Positions 18,973-27,346 of a DNA stretch of 64,000 nucleotides are shown piece after piece; position 1 is the stretch's first letter; each line of letters begins with the position of its first letter. Under the pieces are notes generated by a model that was given only the letters and a program-made list of their open reading frames with translations, was not told the DNA's origin and did no database searches. Origin of the DNA: Bifidobacterium choladohabitans (GTDB lineage Bacteria > Actinomycetota > Actinomycetes > Actinomycetales > Bifidobacteriaceae); NCBI RefSeq assembly GCF_016102005.1, contig NZ_JACFPL010000002.1, forward strand, positions 372,001 through 436,000, written 5' to 3'. The translations under genes and the position numbers were made by a program.

Positions 18973-19820
18973 CGGTCTGACTCCTTGACCTTGACGACGA
19001 ATGCTGATATTCCCGACCAGATAATGCAGGCCAGAAGGCTGGTTAGGACCTTCATCCACGGGTTGGCGACCAAGGTCATTCTGGCAAAACCATCAGAGCT
19101 AGCTGAAAATAGGAACGGGCTGGCCGCGGAACTGATCCCGGCTGGGAAGAGCCAGCCCAGAGCCGGCATATTCATCGGGCCCAGTCCAGTCCCGATCAGA
19201 CCGGCTATCACACCCAGACCCAGGCCTATGGCCTGCCTTTCGATAGTCAGGGAGAGGGCGAGTTGTATGGCCGTGACAGCCATGGATGAGAAGCAGGCAA
19301 TCAGTGCCGGAAGGAGTATGTATTCGGCCAGACTGCCATCGAGATGGAACCCTTGTGCTGAAGCTGCCAGCGGTATACACGCCAGAGGAATCACGAAGCA
19401 TAGCGAAATCACACACCCCGCAACTACGAGCTTGGCAAGAAACCTCCCAGTCGCACTCTGGCCTAGGGATCGCCATTTGAGATCCATGCGCTCGCTGCTC
19501 TCCATGACGGCAAGCCGGCTGGTCAGCAGAGCCGCGAGGATAGGAGCCAGCAGGCCGACAGTTTGGAATATCTCACCTTGAGCAAGAGCTACGGTACGAG
19601 TGGCGGGGTTCACAGACTCAGCTCGTTTCATGAAGGCCAAGCCCGACCATGCCGAAACTAGAGCAATCATGCCCAAGGCCATCCACCAGAATGAGGAGCC
19701 TTTCAACTTGCGAAGCTCCATCGAAAGCAGAACAAGCAGCCCTCCTGGATGGGATGAGCGTGGCGGTTTTCCCGATCGAAATTCTTTGGGCCGCATGGAG
19801 AATGATTCGACAGAGCTCAT
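18969..19820 (-). CDS. ABC transporter permease, lantibiotic-immunity type
   Basis: The 283-residue product has a 40-residue basic N-terminus followed by six membrane helices, with a conserved-looking LLVLLSMELRKLKGSSFWW entry segment typical of ABC2 permeases. It is about the same size as its downstream neighbour and probably forms a heterodimer with it. Its start overlaps the ATPase stop by four bases. Role inferred from the operon: export or removal of an antimicrobial peptide. Confidence 0.82.
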   Translation of the reverse strand: MSSVESFSMRPKEFRSGKPPRSSHPGGLLVLLSMELRKLKGSSFWWMALGMIALVSAWSGLAFMKRAESVNPATRTVALAQGEIFQTVGLLAPILAALLTSRLAVMESSERMDLKWRSLGQSATGRFLAKLVVAGCVISLCFVIPLACIPLAASAQGFHLDGSLAEYILLPALIACFSSMAVTAIQLALSLTIERQAIGLGLGVIAGLIGTGLGPMNMPALGWLFPAGISSAASPFLFSASSDGFARMTLVANPWMKVLTSLLACIIWSGISAFVVKVKESDR

Positions 19821-20806
19821 CGTGCGCTCCTCTGTTTATGACCGGACGGCTTCACAGGACCCTGCGCTACATGGTTCTGCGGGTTTTCCACTAGTTCAAG
19901 GAAGGCCTCTTCCAAGCTCTTGCGTTCGGATGCGACACGGTATACCTGCAGACCATGCGATACCAGTCGAGTTACCAGCGACCCGATTTGCGGATCTGGT
20001 ATCTCGGGAATGCGCAGGGTTGCGCTCTTCCTGATATATTCGTGGTGAATGCCTTGAGTTTCGAGCATCTCTGACGCGAGCCCAGGATCGGACACCCGTA
20101 GATCGATATGAACCTCTTCCCGCAGGTTTTTCAAAGTTCCCTGGTAGAGCAAATGACCATCGGCAATGATGCCAACCACCGGAGCCATCTTTTCAATCTC
20201 CGACAGGATATGGCTGCTGATGATGACAGTGACCCCCTCCGAGGCGGCCAAGTCCATAATCATTCGTCGCACCTCGACCACTGCCTCGGCATCCAAGCCA
20301 TTGGTGGGCTCATCCAAGAGCAGGAGCTCCGGATGCGAGATCAGCGCCATGGCGATGCCCAGCCGTTGCTTCATCCCCAGAGAGTAGGCGCCCGCCTTCC
20401 TCATCTCGTATCCCCGCAATCCAACCTTGGTGAGCACTTCTGAGGCAGCCGAAACTGGCAGATCCAGATAATCGGCTACCATGCGGCAGTTATCGAGACC
20501 TGATAGGCCTGGATAAAAGCTGGGTCCTTCAATCATGGAGCCCACACGGCCCGGCTGGATCCTGCTCTTCTTTCCGACCTGCTGTCCAAGCATCCATATG
20601 CTTCCAGCAGTCGGTTTTGTCAATCCCAGGAGGAGTTTCATGGTGGTCGATTTTCCGGCTCCGTTTGGTCCCAGCAGTCCGTAGACCCCGCCTGCCGGCA
20701 CACGTAGATTCAGTTCATCCACGGCTTTGAATCCGCCATAGGCCTTGAACAACCCCTGTGTGGACACAGCCAGTTGCGGGTCGTTGTTTCCGTCCGTATA
20801 TGCCAT
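19817..20806 (-). CDS. ABC transporter ATP-binding protein, BcrA-like
   Basis: The 329-residue ATPase shows Walker A GPNGAGKST, the signature SLGMKQRLGIA, Walker B LLLLDEPTNGLD and the H-loop SSHILSEI. The extra C-terminal 100 residues are usual for the BcrA/lantibiotic-protection group. GGGGAGG four bases before ATG 20806 is a strong ribosome-binding site. It is the first gene of the ABC-two-component operon (20806 down to 16113). Its upstream region carries an 18-bp palindrome and a 15-G run. Confidence 0.93.
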   Translation of the reverse strand: MAYTDGNNDPQLAVSTQGLFKAYGGFKAVDELNLRVPAGGVYGLLGPNGAGKSTTMKLLLGLTKPTAGSIWMLGQQVGKKSRIQPGRVGSMIEGPSFYPGLSGLDNCRMVADYLDLPVSAASEVLTKVGLRGYEMRKAGAYSLGMKQRLGIAMALISHPELLLLDEPTNGLDAEAVVEVRRMIMDLAASEGVTVIISSHILSEIEKMAPVVGIIADGHLLYQGTLKNLREEVHIDLRVSDPGLASEMLETQGIHHEYIRKSATLRIPEIPDPQIGSLVTRLVSHGLQVYRVASERKSLEEAFLELVENPQNHVAQGPVKPSGHKQRSAR

Positions 20807-20887
20807 TGCGCCTCCCCTTCCAATCGGAATTCAACTGATTCCTATGCAAGTTCGACGGGCGCAATCCTTCAACGCGGGAAAAGAAAC

Positions 20888-20905
20888 TGTCCCCTGCAGG
20901 GGACA
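20888..20905. promoter_or_regulatory. 18-bp perfect palindrome, candidate operator
   Basis: TGTCCCCTGCAGGGGACA is exactly self-complementary. It lies 82 bases upstream of the ABC ATPase start and could be bound by the response regulator of the same operon or by the MerR-TipAS protein. Confidence 0.55.
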
Positions 20906-20976
20906 CGTCGCTGCTGACGAGGCTAATTTGCACCCATGGGAAAGGAGTCACGCTGGATTTAGTCGTTTTCATAATC

Positions 20977-20991
20977 GGGGGGGGGGGGGGG
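20977..20991. repeat. Run of 15 G between divergent genes
   Basis: A homopolymer of 15 G lies about 170 bases upstream of the ABC operon start and 150 upstream of the MerR gene. Such runs change length by slipped-strand mispairing. Confidence 0.85.
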
Positions 20992-21103
20992 ATACTTCGC
21001 AAACAAGCAGGATCAAAAGCATCCTCCTCAAGAACCTGTTATTGGGGCGTTTGGGGCCGGTGTGTGCATGCACTGCCTCATCCATCCCCAGGAAACAATT
21101 GAT

Positions 21104-21139
21104 TTGACCTTGACATGATGGCAGGGTTTAGGGTCAAGG
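21104..21139 (+). promoter_or_regulatory. MerR-type promoter/operator of the TipAS regulator gene
   Basis: TTGACC (21104-21109) and TAGGGT (21129-21134) are 19 bases apart, the long spacer typical of MerR-controlled promoters. CCTTGAC (21108-21114) and GTCAAGG (21133-21139) form an inverted repeat across it. Transcription would begin at or next to the ATG at 21141, giving a leaderless mRNA. Confidence 0.5.
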
Positions 21140-21140
21140 C

Positions 21141-21944
21141 ATGACACGTGAGAGCGAATTCAGTGGCGAAGGCAGCAAGAGCGGCTTGAGCATCGGTCAG
21201 ATGTCTGAACTTACAGGGGTCAGTAGGAGAATGCTGCGCCACTGGGAGGAGGAAGGACTGATCTCTCCCATTCGTGGACTGTCGAATTACCGGCAATATA
21301 TGCAGGATGACGTCGCACGGCTGGAGCGAATTGTGACCTACAGGGAGATGGGATTCAATGCCAGACAAATCAAGGCATTGCTCGATTGCAAGACACCGCT
21401 TGCTTTGGACGAGTTGCAGGGACAGCGCTCACGTATTGAGGAGAAAATCCAGCTTTTTAGGAAAGCTGCGGATCGTCTGGACCGACTCATAGCCCTTGCC
21501 GAGGGAAAGTCAGGTAATGATTCAGTTCCTACGAAGATCGATCAGGAGGACCGCTACTTTTCGGAAGCATACGAACGCTGGGGTGCTAGCAGACAGTGGC
21601 TTGAGTATGCGGAGCGAAAAGCTTCCCGCTCCGAACAAGAACAGAAAAGGGACATGACCCGGCTTAAAGACGTGGAAAGTGAGCTTGCACAAGCCAAACG
21701 AAAAGGTCTGGCTCCGACATCAGATAAGGTTCTCGAACTGATTGACGAGCATCGGCAGGCTTTGTCATGGTTCCATGTGACGCCGTCCATGCATGTCATT
21801 CTGGGGCGAATGTATGTGGCCGACCCGCGTTTCAGGCGCCATTACGAACAACTGGAACCTGGATTGGCGAAATGGATGCTGGTTGCAATCGAAACTGCAG
21901 CGCGTGCAAACGGGATAGATCCGGCAACCGTCAAATGGGAGTGA
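21141..21944 (+). CDS. MerR-family regulator with TipAS antibiotic-binding domain
   Basis: The N-terminus is a MerR helix-turn-helix (LSIGQMSELTGVSRRMLRHWEEEGLI) and a coiled-coil dimerisation helix up to about residue 115. The remaining 150 residues have the TipAS layout: YERWG, a charged helix, and a late W-F-H segment (ALSWFHVTPSMHVILGRMYVADPRF) that in TipAL traps thiopeptides and related drugs. Such proteins activate resistance genes and themselves when drug is bound. The promoter in front has a MerR-type spacer, and no separate ribosome-binding site is needed if the mRNA is leaderless. The VOC gene 84 bases downstream is the likely co-regulated target. Confidence 0.85.
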   Translation: MTRESEFSGEGSKSGLSIGQMSELTGVSRRMLRHWEEEGLISPIRGLSNYRQYMQDDVARLERIVTYREMGFNARQIKALLDCKTPLALDELQGQRSRIEEKIQLFRKAADRLDRLIALAEGKSGNDSVPTKIDQEDRYFSEAYERWGASRQWLEYAERKASRSEQEQKRDMTRLKDVESELAQAKRKGLAPTSDKVLELIDEHRQALSWFHVTPSMHVILGRMYVADPRFRRHYEQLEPGLAKWMLVAIETAARANGIDPATVKWE

Positions 21945-22028
21945 TGCAGTCAGTATCTTCCGTCTACGTATCACGTTTTCTGTTTGACTACCCAATTCAA
22001 AACACTTCAATTAAGGAACGAGGTAGCC

Positions 22029-22556
22029 ATGGACAACCATGACCAGCCCAAAGCTTCTGCTTATGCAGGTGCAGGCATAAGTCCCGTGCCGGAGCCGGGG
22101 AAGGATGCGGAACCGCCGGAGCCTTATAGGGGCATCTATCTCATGCCCATGTTCATGTGCCTGTATAGCGACGATCTAGATGAATCAGAGGTTTTCTGGA
22201 CGCAGGGATTGGGCTTCATCAATTTATGCACCATACCGGGCATGATGATTCACTTGAGGCGCTGGGCCTTTCAGGATGTGCTGATTCGTAAGAGTGGTTC
22301 CAATACTGGCGACTCTGATACGGATATGGAGTCCATAGGAAGCCTGAGCGTAGCAGTCACGGAAAAGCAGATCAGCAAGATTGTGGATGCGTGCGAGCGC
22401 CTCCGTCCTGGCTCCACTTCAGCTCCATTACGTAAGCCGTGGAACTCACTCGAAGCCAGGATTCACACTCCGGAAGGCCTGATTCTTATTCTGACAGCCG
22501 CTTTGGCTGTCGACAAACAGAAGGCTCAAGTTTATCTGAACTCGCACGGTCAATGA
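22029..22556 (+). CDS. VOC-family protein (glyoxalase/bleomycin-resistance fold)
   Basis: The 175-residue product contains a VOC-like segment: MFMCLYSDDLDESEVFWTQ followed by strands and GLILILTAAL at the end. It has an extra 35-residue proline-rich N-terminus. VOC proteins bind or modify small molecules such as bleomycin, fosfomycin or glyoxal adducts. ATG 22029 has GAGG five bases upstream, preferred over ATG 21984. It follows the MerR-TipAS gene and may be its target. Metal-binding residues cannot be assigned with confidence, so it could be a drug-binding rather than an enzymatic member. Confidence 0.7.
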   Translation: MDNHDQPKASAYAGAGISPVPEPGKDAEPPEPYRGIYLMPMFMCLYSDDLDESEVFWTQGLGFINLCTIPGMMIHLRRWAFQDVLIRKSGSNTGDSDTDMESIGSLSVAVTEKQISKIVDACERLRPGSTSAPLRKPWNSLEARIHTPEGLILILTAALAVDKQKAQVYLNSHGQ

Positions 22557-22853
22557 ACAAAGATGAAGTACCTCCCCTACTCGTGATTTGATTGAAAGAG
22601 CAACGATTAGATGTCTCGAACGGCCGGTGGATCAAAACATGAGGTCTGCATCTTTTTGCAGATAGTTGTTGGTTCCGTTCTTGATGGTCGGCAGAACATG
22701 GTGGTAAGAAGAGGCATTCCAACTGCGCTGCCAGCCAGTTGAAGAGCACAGTGGTAGCAGAATGTAGATGCATGTCCGGCAGGTTGCTCTGGCCCCGGTG
22801 AGATCAGATTGGCTACCTGGAGAAAACAGGCCGCAAAGCTCTGTAAAACCGGT
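22557..22853. other. Convergent intergenic region
   Basis: Nearly 300 bases separate the converging VOC and DUF2511 genes. I see no gene and no strong hairpin with a T run. Confidence 0.4.
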
Positions 22854-23264
22854 TTATTTTGGGGCGTCGCAGACCGAGAAGGCGAAACTCATCAGAGTTC
22901 CTACTGACTTACTCTTATCTGATTTTAATGTTTCAATACTTTTGAGATGCTCATTGTCCTGTACCTGGTTCAGTGCGTACTGTTCACCATCTGAGGTGGT
23001 AAAGCGGAGGATGGGGTCTCCCTGCTTGCTGAGCTTGCATGACACGGTGCCCTCATCAACTTTAAGAGGCCAGGTGTGACCCAGTTCTTCTTTCGAAATT
23101 GTTTGCGGGTTACTGGTGGCTGCAACCTTATTGCTTCCATCAGTGGAATACTCCTCAGGGTGCTTCATGCCATCAGTGCAGCCGACAACCCCCACTGTCA
23201 GCATAATTGTGGCGCATATAAGCAAAATGGTTCTGAGGCTCTGCTTGAGTCGCTTTATGATCAT
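22854..23264 (-). CDS. DUF2511 lipoprotein
   Basis: The 136-residue product has a lipoprotein signal peptide (hydrophobic ILLICATIMLTVGVVG then Cys29) and a C-terminal domain of the DUF2511 type: ISKEELGHTWPLKVDEGTVSC followed within 30 residues by DGEQYALNQ. The mature protein would be tethered to the outer face of the membrane. AAGG four bases before ATG 23264 supports that start. It is the last gene of an operon led by an ECF sigma factor and made of ABC subunits, suggesting a substrate-binding or envelope-stress role. The biochemical function of DUF2511 is unknown to me. Confidence 0.72.
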   Translation of the reverse strand: MIIKRLKQSLRTILLICATIMLTVGVVGCTDGMKHPEEYSTDGSNKVAATSNPQTISKEELGHTWPLKVDEGTVSCKLSKQGDPILRFTTSDGEQYALNQVQDNEHLKSIETLKSDKSKSVGTLMSFAFSVCDAPK

Positions 23265-23316
23265 TCGACCTTCTTTCATACTTGAGTATTGGGTGTTCTT
23301 GCGTAGGAGGCGGTTT

Positions 23317-24177
23317 CTAGCGCTCGCTGGCCAAAGCCATATATCCGTCCTCAAGATTGGGCGCAGTTTCTACAGAGCCTGCGGGCGGTGTATCGGTAAC
23401 TATGCGGTATCTTGTCCCCTGTGGGGTGGGTTCCGCGTTGATGATTGTGACATTATTCGGTGGGGCCGCGATGGGAGGTGTGATCCAGGTATGACCGGCA
23501 GCTTCATGGATCAGCCCCTCTGTTGGCCCGTCATACTGGTTGCGCCCGCAACGTAATACACACACCCAGGGGCAGGTTTGTGCAACATCATCGAGTATGT
23601 GGGTGGAGAGGATAACGGTTCGATCCTGCCCCAGCTGGGCAAGGAGCGTGCGGAACCGCATGCGCTCTTCGGGATCCAACCCCGCTGTGGGTTCGTCGAC
23701 TACCAGTAGCCGGGGGTCGCCCATAAGTGCCTGTGCGATGCCTACCCTGCGCCTCATACCCCCGGACAACCCTCCGATAGGTTGGTTCATCACGTCTTCC
23801 AATCCCACCTGTTCCAGGAGGGTATGTGCCTGCTCCTGCCGTGCACGTTTATTCTCGATCATTTTCAAGATGCCGATATAGTCAAGGAATTCAAGCGGGG
23901 ACAGGTTCTCGTAGGGGGTGATGTGCTGTGGCAGATAACCCAGGTGCCGTTTTAGATTTCGCCTGTTGGCCGGCGAAGACAGGTCTTGTCCATCAATAAA
24001 AATTTTACCTTTAGTCGGTTTGATTATTCCGGTGAGAATACGCATGAGGGTTGTTTTGCCGGCACCATTTGGTCCTATGAGCCCTATCATGCCCTGTGGA
24101 AGATCGACGGTCAGATCGTTCAAAGCGGCCGGTCTCCCCCGAAAATCCTTGGTCAGATGGTCAATCGAGATAAACAT
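23317..24177 (-). CDS. ABC transporter ATP-binding protein
   Basis: The 286-residue ATPase has Walker A GPNGAGKTTLMR, signature LSGGMRRRVGIAQAL, Walker B LLVVDEPTAGLDPEE and an H-loop STHILDD. The C-terminal 60 residues form a small extra domain. It belongs to the ABC2-type exporter ATPases. ATG 24177 has AAGGA nine bases upstream. It lies 31 bases after the last permease and 52 before the lipoprotein gene, so it shares their operon. Confidence 0.92.
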   Translation of the reverse strand: MFISIDHLTKDFRGRPAALNDLTVDLPQGMIGLIGPNGAGKTTLMRILTGIIKPTKGKIFIDGQDLSSPANRRNLKRHLGYLPQHITPYENLSPLEFLDYIGILKMIENKRARQEQAHTLLEQVGLEDVMNQPIGGLSGGMRRRVGIAQALMGDPRLLVVDEPTAGLDPEERMRFRTLLAQLGQDRTVILSTHILDDVAQTCPWVCVLRCGRNQYDGPTEGLIHEAAGHTWITPPIAAPPNNVTIINAEPTPQGTRYRIVTDTPPAGSVETAPNLEDGYMALASER

Positions 24178-24208
24178 GTGAGTAATTCCTTTCAAAGTCA
24201 GATGAAAG

Positions 24209-24967
24209 TCAGACCCGAGCTTTTATGTGGTTGGAGGCTATGTTTGCACCGGTGAAGAGGAGGAGGATGATACACACCTGCCAGAGCAGGGATATGACCC
24301 CAGATTGGACGGTAAAGGGGCCGTTCGCTGGTACGTACATAGGGTTGGTGTGGAACCATCCCTGCGCAATGGGATCGCCGATGACTGACAGGGGGCCGCC
24401 ATTGAGTGTTGGAAGTGGTAAGAGTGGGGTATAGAAAGCCAGCCAAGCCCATGCCAGGACGGCGAGAATTCGGGCCAGGATTGTGGGTAACAGGGCTCCC
24501 AGCAGGGCGGATATCCCCATGGCAATCAGCATTGACGGTGAGAGTATGACAAGCGCTACTGCCAGGGCCGCAAGCATTGCCATACCGTTGCCGCGGAAGA
24601 TTTGGTAGACCGCGATCAATACTAGGAAAAGCAGGGATGATGATATGCAGATAACCCATGCTCCCAGGACATGAGCTGAGCGGATGGCTGCCATCGGTAA
24701 AGGGGAGGTGGATTCAAGCTCGTCCATTCCTGTCCGCCTACCGGCAGTCATCAGGTTGCTGAATGATGCTGCGTATGCCAACGAGGTGAATATGGCAAGA
24801 ACCTGTCCGGTAAAGACAAGACCATGTATATTGCTGAATCCAGGTGACATGGGAGAGGCATAGGCTAAAAAGAGGGCGAAGAGCGCCAGCGGTATGCTGG
24901 CTATCCACAAGGCTTTGTGCCGATAAAACATCAGTAGCGTGATGCGTACAAGGCTCAGCATCCTCAT
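24209..24967 (-). CDS. Membrane subunit of ECF-linked ABC transporter
   Basis: The 252-residue product is almost entirely membrane-embedded, with six or seven hydrophobic helices. No domain beyond the general ABC2-type pattern is recognisable. Its start overlaps the preceding gene by four bases (ATGA). Together with the next two membrane genes and the ATPase it should form a membrane transporter. What it moves is unknown. Confidence 0.75.
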   Translation of the reverse strand: MRMLSLVRITLLMFYRHKALWIASIPLALFALFLAYASPMSPGFSNIHGLVFTGQVLAIFTSLAYAASFSNLMTAGRRTGMDELESTSPLPMAAIRSAHVLGAWVICISSSLLFLVLIAVYQIFRGNGMAMLAALAVALVILSPSMLIAMGISALLGALLPTILARILAVLAWAWLAFYTPLLPLPTLNGGPLSVIGDPIAQGWFHTNPMYVPANGPFTVQSGVISLLWQVCIILLLFTGANIASNHIKARV

Positions 24968-25581
24968 AGGGCTGCCACCTTTGCAACATTGCGCTCCGCA
25001 TCACCGCACATGTTCCATCCGAAGATTGCGCCTGCTGCTGCAATAAACAATGGAATGAGTCGTTGCCGGACCGGATCGGTTATGTATGGATCCCATATAA
25101 AACATAAAAACAGCCAAATAGCCATGGAAGCCAGCGACGAGGTTGGCTTAGACATGGTAAATACGGCTATAAGGAAAACCAGACAGTTGACAATGAATAT
25201 ACTGCCAACCGGGGAAATGATGCTCACCCATCCCATGTCACGTGGCCAAAGTCGCATCATATGCAAGCCGATGAAAAGAAGGCCCGCGGCAGCAAGAAAT
25301 GCCCCGGTAATGATAAGCAGCCTGGTCACTTGAACCTTCCGCCATCCAGTTGGAGTTGACTCAGTAAGTTCAACGATTGGGTCATCATTGAGCACAAAAG
25401 CTGTAGATAGGCCAGCAGCAATTACTGGCACCTGAGTAAGAACCATCATAACCGGCCGTATGCGGCTCAATGACCAGATGCCCTCCAGTACGAAGCCCGC
25501 AAGAAGAATACCTGCGGTCAGTATGAATGGCAGTAATGCCAGCCTATAAAGCCTCTTGAGCTGTATACCTACGAAAGCCAA
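24964..25581 (-). CDS. Membrane subunit of ECF-linked ABC transporter
   Basis: The 205-residue product has five or six helices and starts with a basic segment (VGIQLKRLYRLALLPF). The start is a TTG at 25581 with GGAAGG nine bases upstream; no ATG fits. It is coupled to the next gene by a four-base overlap and lies 107 bases after the preceding membrane gene. No domain is recognised. Confidence 0.7.
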   Translation of the reverse strand: MAFVGIQLKRLYRLALLPFILTAGILLAGFVLEGIWSLSRIRPVMMVLTQVPVIAAGLSTAFVLNDDPIVELTESTPTGWRKVQVTRLLIITGAFLAAAGLLFIGLHMMRLWPRDMGWVSIISPVGSIFIVNCLVFLIAVFTMSKPTSSLASMAIWLFLCFIWDPYITDPVRQRLIPLFIAAAGAIFGWNMCGDAERNVAKVAAL

Positions 25582-25688
25582 CCTCGTCCACCTTCCTCAT
25601 ATCTGGTTTTGGCCTTGGCTGCCGCCAGACATTGCTCGCTACTCGTTCCGTCTGCTTAGTTAGTAGCGAGAGAGGATGGAAAGGTTCA

Positions 25689-26534
25689 TTAATTTTTATC
25701 TCCACCGGCGAGTCGAGTATGCCAGGCAAGAGGGGCTGTAAGGATAACAGCAGATAGGAGTCCCACTGTAACGAGGATGAACCCTGCCCAGGCTGCGGCG
25801 GTAGTGGGTGCCGAATTGACCCATGCCGGTAGGAAAAATGATGACCTAAAGTTCTGCAAAGTTCTCAATAGTGGTGCAAGTACCCCTAGGAGCAGTGCAA
25901 TCCAAGAGCATTGCCATATGCATAAGAGGGCCACAATATTCGCCAGGAGTGTTATGGGGGCTATCGTTTGGGCAATAACCGACAGGGGCCTTATTCCAGG
26001 GTTAATCGCAGTGACAATCAACAAGGCTGCTCCCCCGACGACAATATTGGAGATAAAGGCCAGGAGCAGTCTAGTAGCTACTACAACTTGAGGTCCTAGG
26101 GGCATACTGAGCATTAACTCACGATCGTCTTTAATGGAAAAAACCAGGATTATTGTCAACGCCATGTTGAGCATGAGCATATTTGAAAAGATATGCGTAC
26201 CGAGACTGCCATACCGTGCACCTTGCATAACGTTGCTAATTAAAACCGCGCATGTTGCTATCGCAATTTCCACCAGTAAGATATATCGCGGTATGAGACG
26301 GAATTGGGCTCGGACAAGTGGGCCACAGGAACGCACTCGACGCATGAATGGTATTGGTTGATCCGTTGCCAGCGACGGCTTCTGGTGGATGGCCTTCATT
26401 ACGCTAGTAAAAGCTGGAACTGCCGGCTGTGCATTCTGCTCTTTTTCCCTAAGCGCCTCTTGAACTTCACCCCGGTATTCTTCGGTGACTGGGCCTGTGC
26501 TGTCTGGGCTGGTGCTCTCATATCGGTCTGCCAT
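25689..26534 (-). CDS. Membrane protein with cytosolic N-terminal domain, possible anti-sigma or permease subunit
   Basis: The 281-residue product has about 85 hydrophilic N-terminal residues, then six membrane helices. It follows the ECF sigma gene by 14 bases, the usual place of an anti-sigma factor. The zinc anti-sigma motif HxxxCxxC is absent, so either the N-terminal region is a different anti-sigma module or this is simply the first permease subunit. ATG 26534 has AAGGGG five bases upstream, better than the GTG at 26540. The C-terminal two thirds resemble the other membrane genes of the operon in layout. Confidence 0.65.
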   Translation of the reverse strand: MADRYESTSPDSTGPVTEEYRGEVQEALREKEQNAQPAVPAFTSVMKAIHQKPSLATDQPIPFMRRVRSCGPLVRAQFRLIPRYILLVEIAIATCAVLISNVMQGARYGSLGTHIFSNMLMLNMALTIILVFSIKDDRELMLSMPLGPQVVVATRLLLAFISNIVVGGAALLIVTAINPGIRPLSVIAQTIAPITLLANIVALLCIWQCSWIALLLGVLAPLLRTLQNFRSSFFLPAWVNSAPTTAAAWAGFILVTVGLLSAVILTAPLAWHTRLAGGDKN

Positions 26535-26548
26535 AATCACCCCTTCAA

Positions 26549-27145
26549 TTATCTCTGGCTCTGCAGTTTATGGGGTTTGACTGGAGCGAGGTCGGTCAAC
26601 TGTGGGCGCAGGATCTGCCTTGCCCGAGCAATACGAGACTTCACAGTCCCAACCGGGACGTCGAGCAGGGAGGCTATTTCCGTGTAGGGTAACTCGTGGA
26701 GCCAAGCCAAGGTTACCGTATATGCCATTTCTGCTGGGAGTGCATCAATCCTTTGCCGTATTATTTCCATCGTCAGATCCTTATTGACCAGTTCTACAGG
26801 CTCCAACTGATCATCGGTTATCGAGTCAAGTTCCACCTGATCCATTTGGTCAGGTGGTTTCGGTTTGCGACGTATCATATAGATTTGCCGGCGAGCAATG
26901 CTGAGTATCCAGGTAATCACCTTGCTGTCTGCGCGGAAGGTTTTTGAGGAACGCCAGCAGCCCAGCCATGTGTCAGCAAAAACTTCACCGGCATCCTCCT
27001 CGTCGGATATTCGCAGGGAAATAAAGGCTTGGACGGTATGAGCATACTTATTGTAAAGTGCTTCAAAGGCCGATTCATTTTCGTCAGCCACCATCTTGAT
27101 CAGCCTTATATCATCAGTATCTGGATCAATGCGAGATCGTTTCAC
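26549..27145 (-). CDS. ECF sigma factor
   Basis: The 198-residue protein has region 2 (ALYNKYAHTVQAFIS...DEEDAGEVFADTWLGCWR) and region 4 (LAWLHELPYTEIASLLDVPVGTVKSRIARA), as in extracytoplasmic-function sigma factors. The start is a GTG with AAGGA eight bases upstream. It heads a six-gene operon of three membrane proteins, an ATPase and a DUF2511 lipoprotein, and probably drives its own operon in response to envelope stress. I could not identify a matching promoter with certainty. Confidence 0.9.
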   Translation of the reverse strand: MKRSRIDPDTDDIRLIKMVADENESAFEALYNKYAHTVQAFISLRISDEEDAGEVFADTWLGCWRSSKTFRADSKVITWILSIARRQIYMIRRKPKPPDQMDQVELDSITDDQLEPVELVNKDLTMEIIRQRIDALPAEMAYTVTLAWLHELPYTEIASLLDVPVGTVKSRIARARQILRPQLTDLAPVKPHKLQSQR

Positions 27146-27346
27146 TGATGATGTCCTTCTCCGTATTGTCTACATCCCAGATATCGTCTTGCGTACTGCT
27201 ATGCAAGCGGTTATCGCGGTTATGCTTCATTGCTATTACGAATATGCTGAGATGCTGCTTCTGGGGTCACCCATACTGTGAATCTGGTCGCATGGCAACC
27301 CATTACTGTCTTGTATGAAACTGATTCTTTTCAGGTATCCTAGCGC

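Larger units (their letters stand above)
20807..21140. promoter_or_regulatory. Divergent regulatory region between ABC operon and MerR-TipAS gene
   Basis: The 334 bases between two divergent units hold an 18-bp palindrome (20888-20905), a 15-G run (20977-20991) and a MerR-type promoter (21104-21134). No gene is supported here. Confidence 0.7.

Noticed and set aside
20715-21002. Minus-strand frame crossing the 15-G run that might make a phase-variable peptide
   Set aside because: It overlaps the ABC ATPase in another frame, contains a polyproline run made only by the homopolymer, and has no ribosome-binding site.
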